Shown piece after piece: positions 8,217-17,854 of a stretch of 64,000 nucleotides of DNA. The DNA is from Ruegeria sp. ANG-S4. GTDB taxonomy: Bacteria; Pseudomonadota; Alphaproteobacteria; Rhodobacterales; Rhodobacteraceae. Every line of letters begins with the position of its first letter. Position 1 is the first letter of the stretch. The DNA is taken from positions 372,001 through 436,000 of the forward strand of contig NZ_JWLK01000002.1 in assembly GCF_000814005.1 (NCBI RefSeq), in the 5' to 3' direction. A program made the position numbers and the translations under genes. A model generated the notes under the pieces. That model was not told the DNA's origin, did not search any database, and saw only the letters and a program-made list of their open reading frames with translations.

Positions 8217-10804
8217 CACGCGGCTCCCGCCAGAAATCCGCGAAACGCGCGCGGCAACAGTCCGCCCTCGGCAAAGGTCGCGCGTTCGCCATCGTTGTAA
8301 AGCCTAAGGTCCAGAGGCGTCGTTTCCGTTCGCCCGTTTTTTCGGCGGATCGTCAGTGTGGCTTTGGTCAAATCGTCGCTGAAAGAGATGTCAAAAACCT
8401 CGGACCCATCAAGTTGAAGAGTTTTGCGGTTGACCCCTTCCGGGAAACACAGCGGCGCAATTCCCATATTCACGAGGTTCGAGCGGTGAATGCGCTCGAA
8501 ACTCTCGGCGATGACGGCACGTATGCCGGCAAGCCAGGGCGCTTTTGCCGCGGTGTCCCGGGAAGAACCGCAACCGTATTCCTTGCCACCGATCACAACG
8601 AGCTTTTGGTCACGTTCCAAATAGGTCTCGATAGCCTTGTAGACTGAGACGACTTCGCCTTCGGGCTCGATCCTCGTCCAGGATCCTTCCCTGCCAGGGG
8701 TCATCTCGTTACGAAGTCGATAGTTGGCAAAGGTCGAACGAATGACCACATCCGAGCACCCACGCCGCGTTCCGAACGAATTGAAGTCGCGTTGAGTGAC
8801 GCCTTTTGCCTGCAAAAACTGCCCCGCTTCGGACTCCGGTGTGATGATACCCGAAGGAGAAATATGGTCCGTTGTGATGCTGTCGCCCAGGATCGCCAGT
8901 GGCCGCAGGCCCCGCAGCGACGCAACATCGGTCTTTTCTGGCCGGATGCCTTTTACAAACGGCGGGAAAGACACGTAGGTCGAAGGCACCCATTCATAGG
9001 TTCCGGTGCCGACCTCCATTTCATTCCACTGCGGGTTCACGTCACTGATAGCGGCGTAGTTGTTGCGGAACTCTTCGGGGGTCACAAAGGTCTCGACAAT
9101 CCGCGTCACCTCTTCAGCTGAGGGCCACAGATCGTTCAGCATCACAGAATTGCCGTCCCGGTCGGTGCCCAGCGGCTCGGTCGTGATGTCCTTAAGGATC
9201 GTTCCCATCAGCGCGTAAGCCACGACCAGCGGCGGCGAGGCGATCATGTTGCGTGACGCCAGCGGATGAATCCGCCCCGCAAAGTTGCGGTTCCCTGACA
9301 GGACCGCAATTCCTTTTACGTCATTCGCCCGGATCGCCTCTTCGTGATTAGGGTGCAATGGTCCCGACATGCCATTGCAGGTCGAACAGGAAAACGCCGC
9401 GACCTCGAACCCAAGCGCATCGAGCGACTGTTGCAAACCGCTGTCGGCCAAATACTTGGCGACAACGCGCGAGCCGGGGGCCAGCGATGTTTTGACATGC
9501 GGCCTGACAGCCAGACCGCGCGCTACCGCGTTGCGCGCAACCAAACCGGCCAGAACCATATTCCGCGGGTTGGCAGTGTTGGTGCAGCTGGTAATGGCCG
9601 CAATAATCACATCACCGTCGCCGATATCATGTTCGGCATTGGGCACGGGCACCCGGCGATCCGTTTCGCCTTCGAAGGTCAGGCGATCCGTCGCTGCGGA
9701 CAGGTCAATTCGCTGCTCGGGCCGCGATGGACCAGAAACGGACCGGCCCACTTGATCAAGGTTCAGTTCCAGCACATGGTCATATTCGATTGCGGCATCC
9801 GTGCCGTCGACCCAAAGGTTCTGCACCTTGCAATAGCGTTCTGCGAGGGTGGCGCTTTCGCTCCGCCCAGTTTGGTTCAGGTAGCCTATGGTGCGTTCAT
9901 CGACCGGGCAGAACACCATCGTCGAGCCGTATTCGGGCGCCATGTTTGCGATCGTTGCGCGATCTGCCACGCTTAGCGCGCCATAGCCACGTCCAAACAG
10001 TTCGACAAAGGTGTCGACCACACCAACCGCGCGCAGCTTCTCAGCGATGACCAATGCAATGTCAGTGGCCGTGACATCGTCAGATGGGCGGCCTGTGACT
10101 TCAAGTCCAATGACCCGAGGTACGTTAACCGGCGTGGCCTCACCGAACAAAAGCGCCTCGGCCTCGAGCCCGCCAATGCCCCAACCCATAATCCCCAACG
10201 CGTTGATCATTGGCGTATGACTGTCTGTGCCCAGGCTGGAATCGGGGATAAGAACATCCGGCTGTTCGCCGGACGGCACCACTGTCTGACCGAGATACTC
10301 CAGATTGACCTGATGGCAAATGCCGCCGCCCGGTGGAATCACGCGCAAGCGCGGGAACCGGGCTTCGCACGCTTTCAGAAAGGCAAACCGCTCACGGTTC
10401 ACCTCAAATTCCCGGTCCATGTTTTTTGCCAGTGCAAACCTGTCCGCCCAATGGTTGATGGACATGGAATGGTCGATCACCAGATCGACAGGAAGGCTCA
10501 TGTCTACGTCTGCCGGGTTTCCTCCCAACTCCTCCAGTCGGTTGCGCATCGCCATGATGTCGATGAGGGCCGGTATCCCCAACATGTCATGCAGCAACAG
10601 GCGTGCCGGGCGGAACGGCACCGCATCACCTGCCCGTTTCAACACATCCAGAGCTGCCGCACCGCCTTCGGAGTGGCGGGCGGCATTCTCCGCCAGAACA
10701 CGCAAGGAAAAAGGGAGTGTCTCGACATCACGGCCCAAAAGGGCGCTGTAGTCCACGGCCAGATAAGACGTGTTTGGAACTGACTTGTTGGTTGCGGTTG
10801 TCAC
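8216..10804 (-). CDS. Aconitase-family hydratase (AcnA-like, specificity uncertain)
   Basis: The protein is 862 residues. The GTG start at 10804 follows AGGAGG by a good distance, so the longer upstream frame is unlikely. The 4Fe-4S ligands are present: Cys407 in ITSCTNTANP and Cys473/Cys476 in FSCSTCNGMSG. GTDSHTPMINALGIMGWGIGG and ESFERIHRSNLVNMGI are also aconitase motifs. The usual active-site SRDWAAKG reads SRDTAAKAP at 748-756, and the cluster-loop CTTCIGNSGP is CSTCNGMSGP. These changes suggest a dehydratase/hydratase acting on something other than citrate. It is the first gene of the operon that ends with tctA, divergent from the IclR gene. Confidence 0.85.
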   Translation of the reverse strand: MTTATNKSVPNTSYLAVDYSALLGRDVETLPFSLRVLAENAARHSEGGAAALDVLKRAGDAVPFRPARLLLHDMLGIPALIDIMAMRNRLEELGGNPADVDMSLPVDLVIDHSMSINHWADRFALAKNMDREFEVNRERFAFLKACEARFPRLRVIPPGGGICHQVNLEYLGQTVVPSGEQPDVLIPDSSLGTDSHTPMINALGIMGWGIGGLEAEALLFGEATPVNVPRVIGLEVTGRPSDDVTATDIALVIAEKLRAVGVVDTFVELFGRGYGALSVADRATIANMAPEYGSTMVFCPVDERTIGYLNQTGRSESATLAERYCKVQNLWVDGTDAAIEYDHVLELNLDQVGRSVSGPSRPEQRIDLSAATDRLTFEGETDRRVPVPNAEHDIGDGDVIIAAITSCTNTANPRNMVLAGLVARNAVARGLAVRPHVKTSLAPGSRVVAKYLADSGLQQSLDALGFEVAAFSCSTCNGMSGPLHPNHEEAIRANDVKGIAVLSGNRNFAGRIHPLASRNMIASPPLVVAYALMGTILKDITTEPLGTDRDGNSVMLNDLWPSAEEVTRIVETFVTPEEFRNNYAAISDVNPQWNEMEVGTGTYEWVPSTYVSFPPFVKGIRPEKTDVASLRGLRPLAILGDSITTDHISPSGIITPESEAGQFLQAKGVTQRDFNSFGTRRGCSDVVIRSTFANYRLRNEMTPGREGSWTRIEPEGEVVSVYKAIETYLERDQKLVVIGGKEYGCGSSRDTAAKAPWLAGIRAVIAESFERIHRSNLVNMGIAPLCFPEGVNRKTLQLDGSEVFDISFSDDLTKATLTIRRKNGRTETTPLDLRLYNDGERATFAEGGLLPRAFRGFLAGAA

Positions 10805-10870
10805 GGCTGCCTCCTGAATTGCCGACAAGCTAGACAATACCAATGGATTTCAGCAAGATTGATCTGGTCC

Positions 10871-10890
10871 CGTTTCATCAGACAGAACGC
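10871..10890 (+). promoter_or_regulatory. IclR-type operator box 1
   Basis: CGTTTCATCAGACAGAACGC is an imperfect palindrome (CGTTTC...AGAACG). It lies one base before the iclR start and 67 bases upstream of the divergent hydratase start. It matches box 2 at 11570 in 17 of 20 positions, which marks it as the probable site of the regulator encoded next to it. Confidence 0.65.
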
Positions 10891-10891
10891 A

Positions 10892-11563
10892 ATGCCCGCC
10901 AACCGAACAGAATCCGTCGAACGCGCTATGTCGATCCTGAGCGCGTTTTCGACACAACGCCCGATCTTGTCTTTGGCCGAGTTGGCAGAAGAAACCGGCC
11001 TGCACAAAAGCACGATACTGCGTTTGACCAACTCCATGATGATCTATGGATTTGTCCAGCGCGACAATGACGGCCTCTTCAGCGTGGGACCCAGTGTCTG
11101 GCGGCTGGGGTTGATTTTCCGGCGCGATTTCACAAAACGCGAGCACGTTGCCCCATCCTTGAAAATTCTGGCCGAAGCGACGGGAGAGACCGCCTCGTTT
11201 TATGTGCGATCCGGCAACGAACGCATTTGTTTATATAGAGAAAACTCGCCAAATCTTTTGCGGTTCCATGTCGAGGAAGGTATGCGCCTCCAGTTATCCA
11301 CTGGTGCGTCGGGCTTGGTTTTGCGGCACTTTTCCGGCGAAGATGTTGGCGATCTTGGAAAGTTCAACAAAAACGGCACTGTCAGTTCTGTCGGCCAGAC
11401 AAACCCGAACATATCATCCGTCGCGACGCCCGTTTTCGACGCAGGCGGCGACCTCATCGGCGCTTTGACGGTGTCAGGCTTGGCCAACAGATTCGATGCC
11501 GAGGCGCGTGCAAATACCGTACCTTTACTTGAGAGCCTCGCGCGAAGTCTGACAACAAATTGA
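10892..11563 (+). CDS. IclR-family regulator of the tricarboxylate cluster
   Basis: The protein is about 223 residues. An N-terminal winged helix (ESVERAMSILSAFSTQRPILSLAELAEETGLHKSTILRLTNSMMIYGFV) precedes the IclR effector domain (GETASFYVRSGNERICLYREN ... LSTGASGLVLRHFSG ... SVGQTNPNISSVATPVFDAGGDLIGALTVSG). ATG 10892 was chosen because the IclR domain starts here. It lies between the hydratase operon and the lyase gene. Boxes at 10871 and 11570 flank it, so it probably controls both units in response to the imported acid or a breakdown product. Confidence 0.88.
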   Translation: MPANRTESVERAMSILSAFSTQRPILSLAELAEETGLHKSTILRLTNSMMIYGFVQRDNDGLFSVGPSVWRLGLIFRRDFTKREHVAPSLKILAEATGETASFYVRSGNERICLYRENSPNLLRFHVEEGMRLQLSTGASGLVLRHFSGEDVGDLGKFNKNGTVSSVGQTNPNISSVATPVFDAGGDLIGALTVSGLANRFDAEARANTVPLLESLARSLTTN

Positions 11564-11569
11564 CCACAT

Positions 11570-11589
11570 CGTTTCATCTGATAGAACGT
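11570..11589 (+). promoter_or_regulatory. IclR-type operator box 2
   Basis: CGTTTCATCTGATAGAACGT lies 76 bases before the lyase start, just after the iclR stop. It is a near copy of the box in front of iclR and is itself an imperfect palindrome, so the lyase gene probably has its own promoter under the same regulator. Confidence 0.65.
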
Positions 11590-11665
11590 TGATCGGCAAA
11601 ACTTGCCACAACAGGTGACCTTCGATAGGCAAGCACTCAGACCCATTGAATCGGAGGGCGTGCCA

Positions 11666-12538
11666 ATGATGAATCACGAAATCAACAGGGCATTCCGCCA
11701 ACGTCTGAACACCGGCAAAGCCGTTCTTATCCCAGGTGCGGCCAATGCACTGGCGGCCCGCGTGATTGACCAATTGGGTTTCGAAGCCGTCTACATCTCT
11801 GGCGCGGGTCTTACCAACACAAATCTCGGAATGCCCGATCTGGGCTTTGTTTCCTTGCCAGAGATCGCGCAGCACACATCGGCCATACGAAACTGCACGC
11901 AGCTTCCTATTGTGGTCGATGCGGACACCGGGTTTGGCAACGCGCTCAACGTTCATCATACGGTTCGCACTCTGGAGCGTGCCGGAGCCAGCGCAATACA
12001 GTTGGAAGATCAGGTCAATCCCAAACGCTGCGGTCATTTCTCGGGCAAGGATGTTGTTGATCTGACGGAGGCTCGTAGCCGTATCAAGGCCGCTGTCGAT
12101 GCGCGTCAGGATCCGAATTTCCTTGTGGTTGCCCGCACGGATGCCTGCGCGACGCAGGGGTTCGATGCCGCGATCGAACGGGCCGAAGCCTTTGTCGAGG
12201 ATGGCGCAGACGTCACGTTCATCGAAGCGCCACGCAGCGTCGAAGATATTCGGAATATCCCGAAACGGCTTAAGGGCACGCCCCAATTGATAAATCTGGT
12301 GGTCGGAGGAAAAACACCCATTATTGATTTCCCGGAATTGGATGAAATGGGGTTTGGTTTGGTGCTATACGCCAATGTCGCATTGCAGGGCGCACTGAAA
12401 GGCATGCATGACGCATTGTCGATTTTGAAGTCCGACGGTCGCATGGATGAAAGCGGGCCGGTTGCAAGTTTTGAAGTCAGGCAAAACGCTGTGCAAAAAG
12501 CGTACTTCGACGAAATGGAACAGCGCTATTCAGAGTAA
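11666..12538 (+). CDS. Methylisocitrate-lyase-like enzyme of the ICL/PEP mutase superfamily
   Basis: The protein is 290 residues, the size of PrpB. The VDADTGFG metal-binding segment is at 84-91. The catalytic loop PKRCGH, with Cys122, is the lyase version of the superfamily motif; this argues for isocitrate/methylisocitrate/dimethylmalate lyase chemistry rather than phosphomutase. The start follows GGAGGG by seven bases. Cleavage of a 2-hydroxy-3-carboxy acid to pyruvate (or glyoxylate) plus succinate or propionate would complete the pathway begun by the hydratase and PrpF-like isomerase. Oxaloacetate decarboxylases of this superfamily are an alternative. Confidence 0.82.
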   Translation: MMNHEINRAFRQRLNTGKAVLIPGAANALAARVIDQLGFEAVYISGAGLTNTNLGMPDLGFVSLPEIAQHTSAIRNCTQLPIVVDADTGFGNALNVHHTVRTLERAGASAIQLEDQVNPKRCGHFSGKDVVDLTEARSRIKAAVDARQDPNFLVVARTDACATQGFDAAIERAEAFVEDGADVTFIEAPRSVEDIRNIPKRLKGTPQLINLVVGGKTPIIDFPELDEMGFGLVLYANVALQGALKGMHDALSILKSDGRMDESGPVASFEVRQNAVQKAYFDEMEQRYSE

Positions 12539-12781
12539 TCTCTAGCTCTGATTGGCTATATCTCGCTCACCCACAGCCACGAACGAGGTTGTTTCCCGAT
12601 ATTGTACGGGTTTCGAAACGCTGGTTTTTGGCCTACTGTTACACAATAGGAATCTACAGACCCACTTCGCATAATTTTGCCCAAAGCCCGACGCGTGGGA
12701 TGGGTGTGAGAGCGTTGTCACATCCTTGTTGCGAAAACTATCCAGAAAGCGCGTCGACCCATACCATTGAAAGGTGCCCCT

Positions 12782-14761
12782 ATGTCCTTTTCCAATCGAC
12801 TGAAGATGTCGCGCCGCCAGTTTCTGGCCACCACGACTGCCAGCGCGGCCGCAATCACACTGCACCCGTTTTCCGCTTCGGCGGCCAACAATCAGGCGCA
12901 TTTGCGGATCATGGAGACGACCGATATCCACGTTCACGTTTTTCCGTACGACTACTATGCGGATAAGCCGCGCGACACGGTTGGTCTTTCGCGCACCGCC
13001 TCGATCATCAATGAGATCCGCTCCGAAGCGACCAACTCGCTCTTGGTCGACAATGGTGACTTCTTGCAAGGCAACCCGATGGGCGACTACATCGCCTACG
13101 AACGCGGAATGAAGGAAGGCGACAGCCATCCAATCATCACTGCATTCAACACGGTCGGCTATGATGCTGCCACGCTGGGCAACCACGAATTCAACTACGG
13201 TCTTGAGTTTCTGGACAAGGCGCTTGCAGGCGCAGAGTTCCCAGTTGTTCTTGCCAACATCGCCAAGGAAAAGGGCGCAAACGCCCGCGAAGACACAACC
13301 CTGGTTCAGCCCTACGCCATTCTTGACCGCGAGATCGAGATGGGCGACGGCACCAAGCACCCGATCAAAATTGGCGTTATCGGCTTCACCCCGCCTCAGG
13401 TCATGAATTGGGACCGAAAGCACCTGGAAGGCAATGTCCAAGCGCGCGATATCATCGAAACCGCGCAAGCTTATGTGCCCGAAATGAAGGAACAGGGCTG
13501 CGACCTGATCATCGCGCTGTCGCATTCGGGGATTGGAGAAGCCGACCATGCGGACGGCATGGAGAATGCTTCGGTCGTTTTGGCAGGGGTCGATGGAATT
13601 GATACGCTCGTCACCGGTCACAATCACCTCGTGTTCCCGTCACCAACTTTTGAGGACCGTCCCGGTATCGACGTGGAAAATGGGACGCTTATGGGCAAAC
13701 CTGCAGTGATGGGTGGTTTTTGGGGTTCACATCTGGGCTTGCTTGATCTGCTGCTTGAACGCGACGGGAACGAATGGCGCGTTGTGACCACGACGTCCGA
13801 GGCACGTCCGATCTCCAAACGCAACGAGGATCGTTCGATCACCGCACTGGTCGAAGATGATCAGACGGTTCTGGACTCGGTTGCGGCGGATCATGACGAA
13901 ACGCTGGCCTATGTGCGCCGGGCCGTCGGCAAAACCTCGGCACCGCTGCACAGCTATTTTGCGCTGGTTGCGGATGATCCATCCGTGCAGATCGTTTCAA
14001 TCGCGCAGCAATGGTATGTCGCGGAAATGTTGAAAGGCACAGAGCACGAGGGCCTGCCGATCCTGTCGGCGGCGGCCCCTTTCAAGGCGGGTGGCCGTGG
14101 CGGACCGGACTACTACACGGATGTTCCGGTGGGCGATGTCGCCATCAAAAACGTTGCCGATCTGTACCTTTACCCCAACACGGTGCGCGCCGTTCGGGTG
14201 AACGGAGCCCAAGTTCGCGGCTGGTTGGAACGCTCGGCCGGGATGTTCAATCAGGTCGAGGCGGGCTCGAAAGATGCAATCCTGCTAAACCCGGATTTCC
14301 CGTCCTACAACTTCGATGTCATGGATGGTGTGACATATCAAATCGATCTGTCACAGCCTTCGCGTTTCGGACCAAAGGGTGAGGAAGAAAACCCCGAAGC
14401 GGCACGGATCGTAAACCTTGAATTCAACGGCGCACCCGTCACCGACGATATGGAGTTCATCATTGCAACCAACAACTATCGCGCGTCTGGCGGTGGGTCT
14501 TTCCCCGGCGCATTGGGCGATACGATTGTTTTCGAAGCTCCTGATACCAACCGTGACGTCATCGTGCGCTACATCGTCGAACAAGGCACGATTGATCCCA
14601 AAGCCGATGCCAACTGGTCGTTTGCACCGCTCGAAGATACGACTGTTTTGTTTGAAACCGGCCCCAAAGCCCGTGACTACATCAGTGACGTAAAAGGCGT
14701 TTCAATCGAAGATGCCGGCGAAGGCGCCGAGGGGTTCGCCGCGTTCCGCATCAAACTTTAG
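12782..14761 (+). CDS. cpdB: 2',3'-cyclic-nucleotide 2'-phosphodiesterase/3'-nucleotidase, CpdB-type
   Basis: This is a 659-residue periplasmic enzyme with a Tat-type signal ([16 protein letters not shown]). The metallophosphatase motifs are [52 protein letters not shown] and [12 protein letters not shown]; a 5'-nucleotidase C-terminal domain follows. It hydrolyses cyclic and 3' nucleotides to nucleosides and phosphate for scavenging. ATG 12782 follows AAAGG and gives the signal peptide its normal length. It stands alone between flanking operons, followed by a strong stem-loop. I saw no convincing Pho box in the 243-base gap upstream. Confidence 0.92.
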   Translation: MSFSNRLKMSRRQFLATTTASAAAITLHPFSASAANNQAHLRIMETTDIHVHVFPYDYYADKPRDTVGLSRTASIINEIRSEATNSLLVDNGDFLQGNPMGDYIAYERGMKEGDSHPIITAFNTVGYDAATLGNHEFNYGLEFLDKALAGAEFPVVLANIAKEKGANAREDTTLVQPYAILDREIEMGDGTKHPIKIGVIGFTPPQVMNWDRKHLEGNVQARDIIETAQAYVPEMKEQGCDLIIALSHSGIGEADHADGMENASVVLAGVDGIDTLVTGHNHLVFPSPTFEDRPGIDVENGTLMGKPAVMGGFWGSHLGLLDLLLERDGNEWRVVTTTSEARPISKRNEDRSITALVEDDQTVLDSVAADHDETLAYVRRAVGKTSAPLHSYFALVADDPSVQIVSIAQQWYVAEMLKGTEHEGLPILSAAAPFKAGGRGGPDYYTDVPVGDVAIKNVADLYLYPNTVRAVRVNGAQVRGWLERSAGMFNQVEAGSKDAILLNPDFPSYNFDVMDGVTYQIDLSQPSRFGPKGEEENPEAARIVNLEFNGAPVTDDMEFIIATNNYRASGGGSFPGALGDTIVFEAPDTNRDVIVRYIVEQGTIDPKADANWSFAPLEDTTVLFETGPKARDYISDVKGVSIEDAGEGAEGFAAFRIKL

Positions 14762-14783
14762 GGTTTCGCCAACCAAAGCTCAT

Positions 14784-14826
14784 AAAAAAATTGGCCGTCG
14801 GATGCTTAGGCATTCGGCGGCCAAAC
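14784..14826. terminator. Bidirectional terminator between cpdB and the ABC ATPase gene
   Basis: TTGGCCGTCGGATGC pairs with GCATTCGGCGGCCAA (14791-14824) around a TTAG loop. Seven A residues on its left give a U-tract for the leftward transcript, and AAACTTT follows on the right. It separates two convergent genes. Confidence 0.85.
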
Positions 14827-14854
14827 TTTGTCGAACCCATCCGAGGGTTCCGAC

Positions 14855-15598
14855 CTAGTGCGTCAGAACCTGTTCCAGAAAATTCCTTGTTCTTTCGCTT
14901 TTCGGACTTTCGAAAAAGCTTTCCGGGTCATCTTCTTCGATGATCTCACCCGCGTCCATGAAGATCACGCGGTCCGCCACTTTACGCGCAAAACCCATTT
15001 CATGGGTGACGCAAATCATGGTCATGCCTTCCTGGGCCAGCGTCACCATGACGTCCAGAACCTCGCCGATCATCTCAGGATCAAGGGCCGAGGTCGGCTC
15101 GTCGAACAGCAAGATATCAGGCGTCATGCACAATGCGCGAGCAATCGCGACGCGCTGCTGTTGACCACCGGAAAGCTGGCCGGGGTATTTGGGCGCTTGA
15201 TTGGCGATCTGTACTTTTTCCAGATACATCATCGCGGTCTCTTCCGCTTCGGCCTGCGGGATTTTACGCGCCAGCATCGGGGCCAGCGTGCAGTTTTCAA
15301 GGATTGTCATGTGCGGGAACAAGTTGAAGTGCTGAAACACCATCCCAACATCCTGCCGCAACTTGTCGATATTGGGGTCTTCGGCGCTTATCTCGTGGCC
15401 ATTGATTTCGATCAGGCCAGACTGATGTTCTTCAAGCTGGTTGATCGTGCGGATCATGGTCGATTTGCCTGACCCTGATGGCCCGCAGACGACGATTTTC
15501 TCACCCCGTGTCACGGTGAGGTTGATGTCTTTCAGGGCGTGGAAATTACCATAGTATTTTTCGACATTGGTCAATTTGACCGCTGGCGTATCGGACAT
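14855..15598 (-). CDS. Polar amino-acid ABC transporter ATPase (AapP/GlnQ type), orphan
   Basis: The protein is 247 residues. It shows Walker [10 protein letters not shown], the Q-loop [12 protein letters not shown], the signature [15 protein letters not shown], Walker [16 protein letters not shown] and the H-loop [15 protein letters not shown], all typical of AapP/BztD/GlnQ. No permease or binding protein lies beside it. The AapJQM set at 30134-33440 lacks an ATPase, so this is its likely partner from 15 kb away. It is the last gene of an operon starting with the FAD oxidoreductase at 23602. Assignment to AapQM is inference. Confidence 0.92.
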   Translation of the reverse strand: MSDTPAVKLTNVEKYYGNFHALKDINLTVTRGEKIVVCGPSGSGKSTMIRTINQLEEHQSGLIEINGHEISAEDPNIDKLRQDVGMVFQHFNLFPHMTILENCTLAPMLARKIPQAEAEETAMMYLEKVQIANQAPKYPGQLSGGQQQRVAIARALCMTPDILLFDEPTSALDPEMIGEVLDVMVTLAQEGMTMICVTHEMGFARKVADRVIFMDAGEIIEEDDPESFFESPKSERTRNFLEQVLTH

Positions 15599-15611
15599 GG
15601 TGCGCCTCCCT

Positions 15612-15956
15612 TCAGGGTTTTATCGCTGCTGTGACGATGATCTCTACTTTCAGGACATCTCTTGCCAGCCGAGCCTCGCCGCAGGCACGCGCGGGGGCGT
15701 GACCCTCTGGCACCCAGGCATCCCAGACAGCGTTCATTTCTGCGAATTCCGCCATGTCGCGCAGCCAGACTATGGCTTGCAGAATATGCGCACGGTCAGA
15801 GCCCGCTTCGATCAGCAGGGCATCTATACGCGACAGACAGTCTTGGGTCTGCTCGGTAACGCTCTCTCCGGCTCCGACCTGTCCGCACAGGTAAACCACG
15901 CCGTTGTGTTTGACGATCTTCGACATTCTTGCGCCGGTATGCAGGCGTTCGATCAT
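15612..15956 (-). CDS. RidA/YjgF-family protein
   Basis: The protein is 114 residues with the RidA fold. The arginine in [11 protein letters not shown] corresponds to the conserved substrate-carboxylate-binding arginine of enamine/imine deaminases. Such proteins hydrolyse 2-aminoacrylate and related imines released by PLP lyases or amine oxidases. Both enzyme types occur in this island (27336 and 22328), so it may protect against or process their products. Its ATG overlaps the upstream ligase stop (ATGA). Not all RidA subgroups are deaminases, so the activity is inferred. Confidence 0.85.
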   Translation of the reverse strand: MIERLHTGARMSKIVKHNGVVYLCGQVGAGESVTEQTQDCLSRIDALLIEAGSDRAHILQAIVWLRDMAEFAEMNAVWDAWVPEGHAPARACGEARLARDVLKVEIIVTAAIKP

Positions 15957-17854
15957 GACAGTAGTCCCCTGCCCTTCAGCGCATCTGATATCTCGTCCAA
16001 TATGGCCGGATCATCGATGGCAGCGGGCATTTTGAACGCGGCGCTGTCTGCGATCTTCTGCATCGTGCCGCGCAGAACTTTGCCCGAGCGGGTCTTGGGC
16101 AGGCGCTTAACCGGGATGGCGGTTTTGAAAGCAGCGACCGCGCCGATCTGTTCCCGCATGAGCGCGACCAGCTCTTTCTCCAGCTCTGCCGCATCGCGGT
16201 TTGCGCCATCGTTGGTGACATAGAACCCCAGCGGCATCTGACCCTTCATCGCATCCGCTGCGCCGACGACGGCACATTCGGCGATGTCGGGGTGCGCACC
16301 GATCACCTCTTCCATCGCCCCGGTCGACAACCGGTGCCCGGCCACGTTGATGATGTCATCCGTGCGGGCCATTATGAAGACATAGCCGTCCTCGTCGATG
16401 ATCCCGGCGTCCGAAGTGGCGTAGAATCCGGGGAACTCATTCATGTATGAGGTCAGAAACCGTTCAGGCGCGTTCCAGAGCGTCGGAAAGCCCGAAGGCG
16501 GCAGGGGCAACTTGCAGACGATGTTGCCAAGCGTGCCCGGTTCAACCTCGTGCCCTTCGTCATCCAGAACACGGATGTCATAACCGGGCATCGGTTTACC
16601 GGGTGAGCCGTACTTGACCGGAAGCTGCCCCAACCCCACCGGGTTGCCGGACATGGCCCAGCCGGTCTCGGTCTGCCACCAATGGTCAATCACCGGGCGC
16701 TTCAGCTTTTCTTCTGCCCATTGGATCGTTGCCGGGTCCGAGCGTTCGCCCGCCAGAAACTGCGTGCGGAATTTGGACAGGTTGTATTGTTCGATCAGAA
16801 GGCCCCTTGGGTCTTCCTTCTTGATCGCGCGAAAGGCCGTTGGTGCCGTGAAGAGCGCCGCGACCTGATGATCCTGAATGACACGCCAGAAAGCGCCCGC
16901 GTCCGGGGTGCCCACCGGTTTGCCCTCATAGACAACCGTGGCGCATCCGTGAAGCAGCGGGCCATAGCAGATATACGAATGTCCGACGACCCAGCCGACA
17001 TCTGACGCAGCCCAGAATACTTCGCCCGGGTTCATGCCGTAATGGTGTTCCATCGTCCATTTCAGGGCGACCATATGGCCGCCATTGTCCCGCACCACGC
17101 CCTTGGGCTGGCCGGTGGTGCCGGATGTGTAGAGGATGTAAAGCGGATCGGTTGCAGCGACCGGCACGCATTCGGTGGTCTCCCCGGCGGCTTTCGCCTG
17201 ACTGACCAGTTCGGCATAGTCCAGATCACGACCCGGGATCAGGTCGGCCCGCTCCATATCGCGTTGCAGGATCAGGCAGTGATCGGGTTTGGTCGCCGCT
17301 TCCGCGATGGCAGCATCCAGCAGGGGTTTGTAATGCACGATCCGTCCCGGCTCGATCCCGCAGGAGGCTGAGATGATCATCTTGGGTGCGGCATCATTGA
17401 TCCGCGTCGCCAATTCATGCGGTGCAAAACCGCCGAACACAACCGAGTGGATCGCCCCCAAACGGGCACAGGCCAGCATCGCAAACACCGCCTGCGGCAC
17501 CATCGGCATGTAGATGACAACGCGGTCGCCCTTGCCAACGCCATACGCACGCATGACAGAGGCCAGTGCGCCAACCTCTGCCTGTAACTCGGAAAAACTG
17601 AAGGCCTGAACTGTATCGGTGACCGGGCTGTCATAGATCAGCGCGGTACGCTCGCCATTCCCCGCCTCGACATGGCGATCAACACAGTTCCAGCATGTGT
17701 TGCACGTCGCGCCCGCAAACCAGCGGCCATAAACGCCCATCTCGGGATCGAACACCTTCTCGGCTGGTTTGAACCAGTCGATTTGTTCAGCCGCTTTGCC
17801 CCAGAACGCCTCGGGGTCTGCCTGCCAGCTTGCATATGCGTCCGCGTAGCTCAT
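15953..17854 (-). CDS. prpE: Propionyl-CoA synthetase-like acyl-CoA ligase (PrpE type)
   Basis: The protein is 633 residues, the length of PrpE/Acs. It opens with [28 protein letters not shown]. The ATP loop [21 protein letters not shown] lies near 250, [12 protein letters not shown] near 400, and the C-terminal catalytic lysine in [10 protein letters not shown] near 595. The [14 protein letters not shown] segment after the P-loop is characteristic of PrpE rather than acetyl-CoA synthetase. It activates a short acid such as propionate, acrylate or 3-hydroxypropionate. ATG 17854 overlaps the SDR stop (ATGA); an open frame extending upstream overlaps the SDR and is not used. Confidence 0.9.
   Translation of the reverse strand: MSYADAYASWQADPEAFWGKAAEQIDWFKPAEKVFDPEMGVYGRWFAGATCNTCWNCVDRHVEAGNGERTALIYDSPVTDTVQAFSFSELQAEVGALASVMRAYGVGKGDRVVIYMPMVPQAVFAMLACARLGAIHSVVFGGFAPHELATRINDAAPKMIISASCGIEPGRIVHYKPLLDAAIAEAATKPDHCLILQRDMERADLIPGRDLDYAELVSQAKAAGETTECVPVAATDPLYILYTSGTTGQPKGVVRDNGGHMVALKWTMEHHYGMNPGEVFWAASDVGWVVGHSYICYGPLLHGCATVVYEGKPVGTPDAGAFWRVIQDHQVAALFTAPTAFRAIKKEDPRGLLIEQYNLSKFRTQFLAGERSDPATIQWAEEKLKRPVIDHWWQTETGWAMSGNPVGLGQLPVKYGSPGKPMPGYDIRVLDDEGHEVEPGTLGNIVCKLPLPPSGFPTLWNAPERFLTSYMNEFPGFYATSDAGIIDEDGYVFIMARTDDIINVAGHRLSTGAMEEVIGAHPDIAECAVVGAADAMKGQMPLGFYVTNDGANRDAAELEKELVALMREQIGAVAAFKTAIPVKRLPKTRSGKVLRGTMQKIADSAAFKMPAAIDDPAILDEISDALKGRGLLS

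Noticed and set aside
8216..10804. Calling the hydratase AcnD (Fe-S 2-methylcitrate dehydratase)
   Set aside because: The length and PrpF neighbour fit, but the N-terminal half (DLVIDHS, RVIPPGGGICHQVNLEYLG) follows AcnA rather than AcnD as I know it. Specificity is left open.
12539..12781. Pho box upstream of cpdB
   Set aside because: TTGTCACA near 12715 resembles one half-site, but no second half-site stands 11 bases away.
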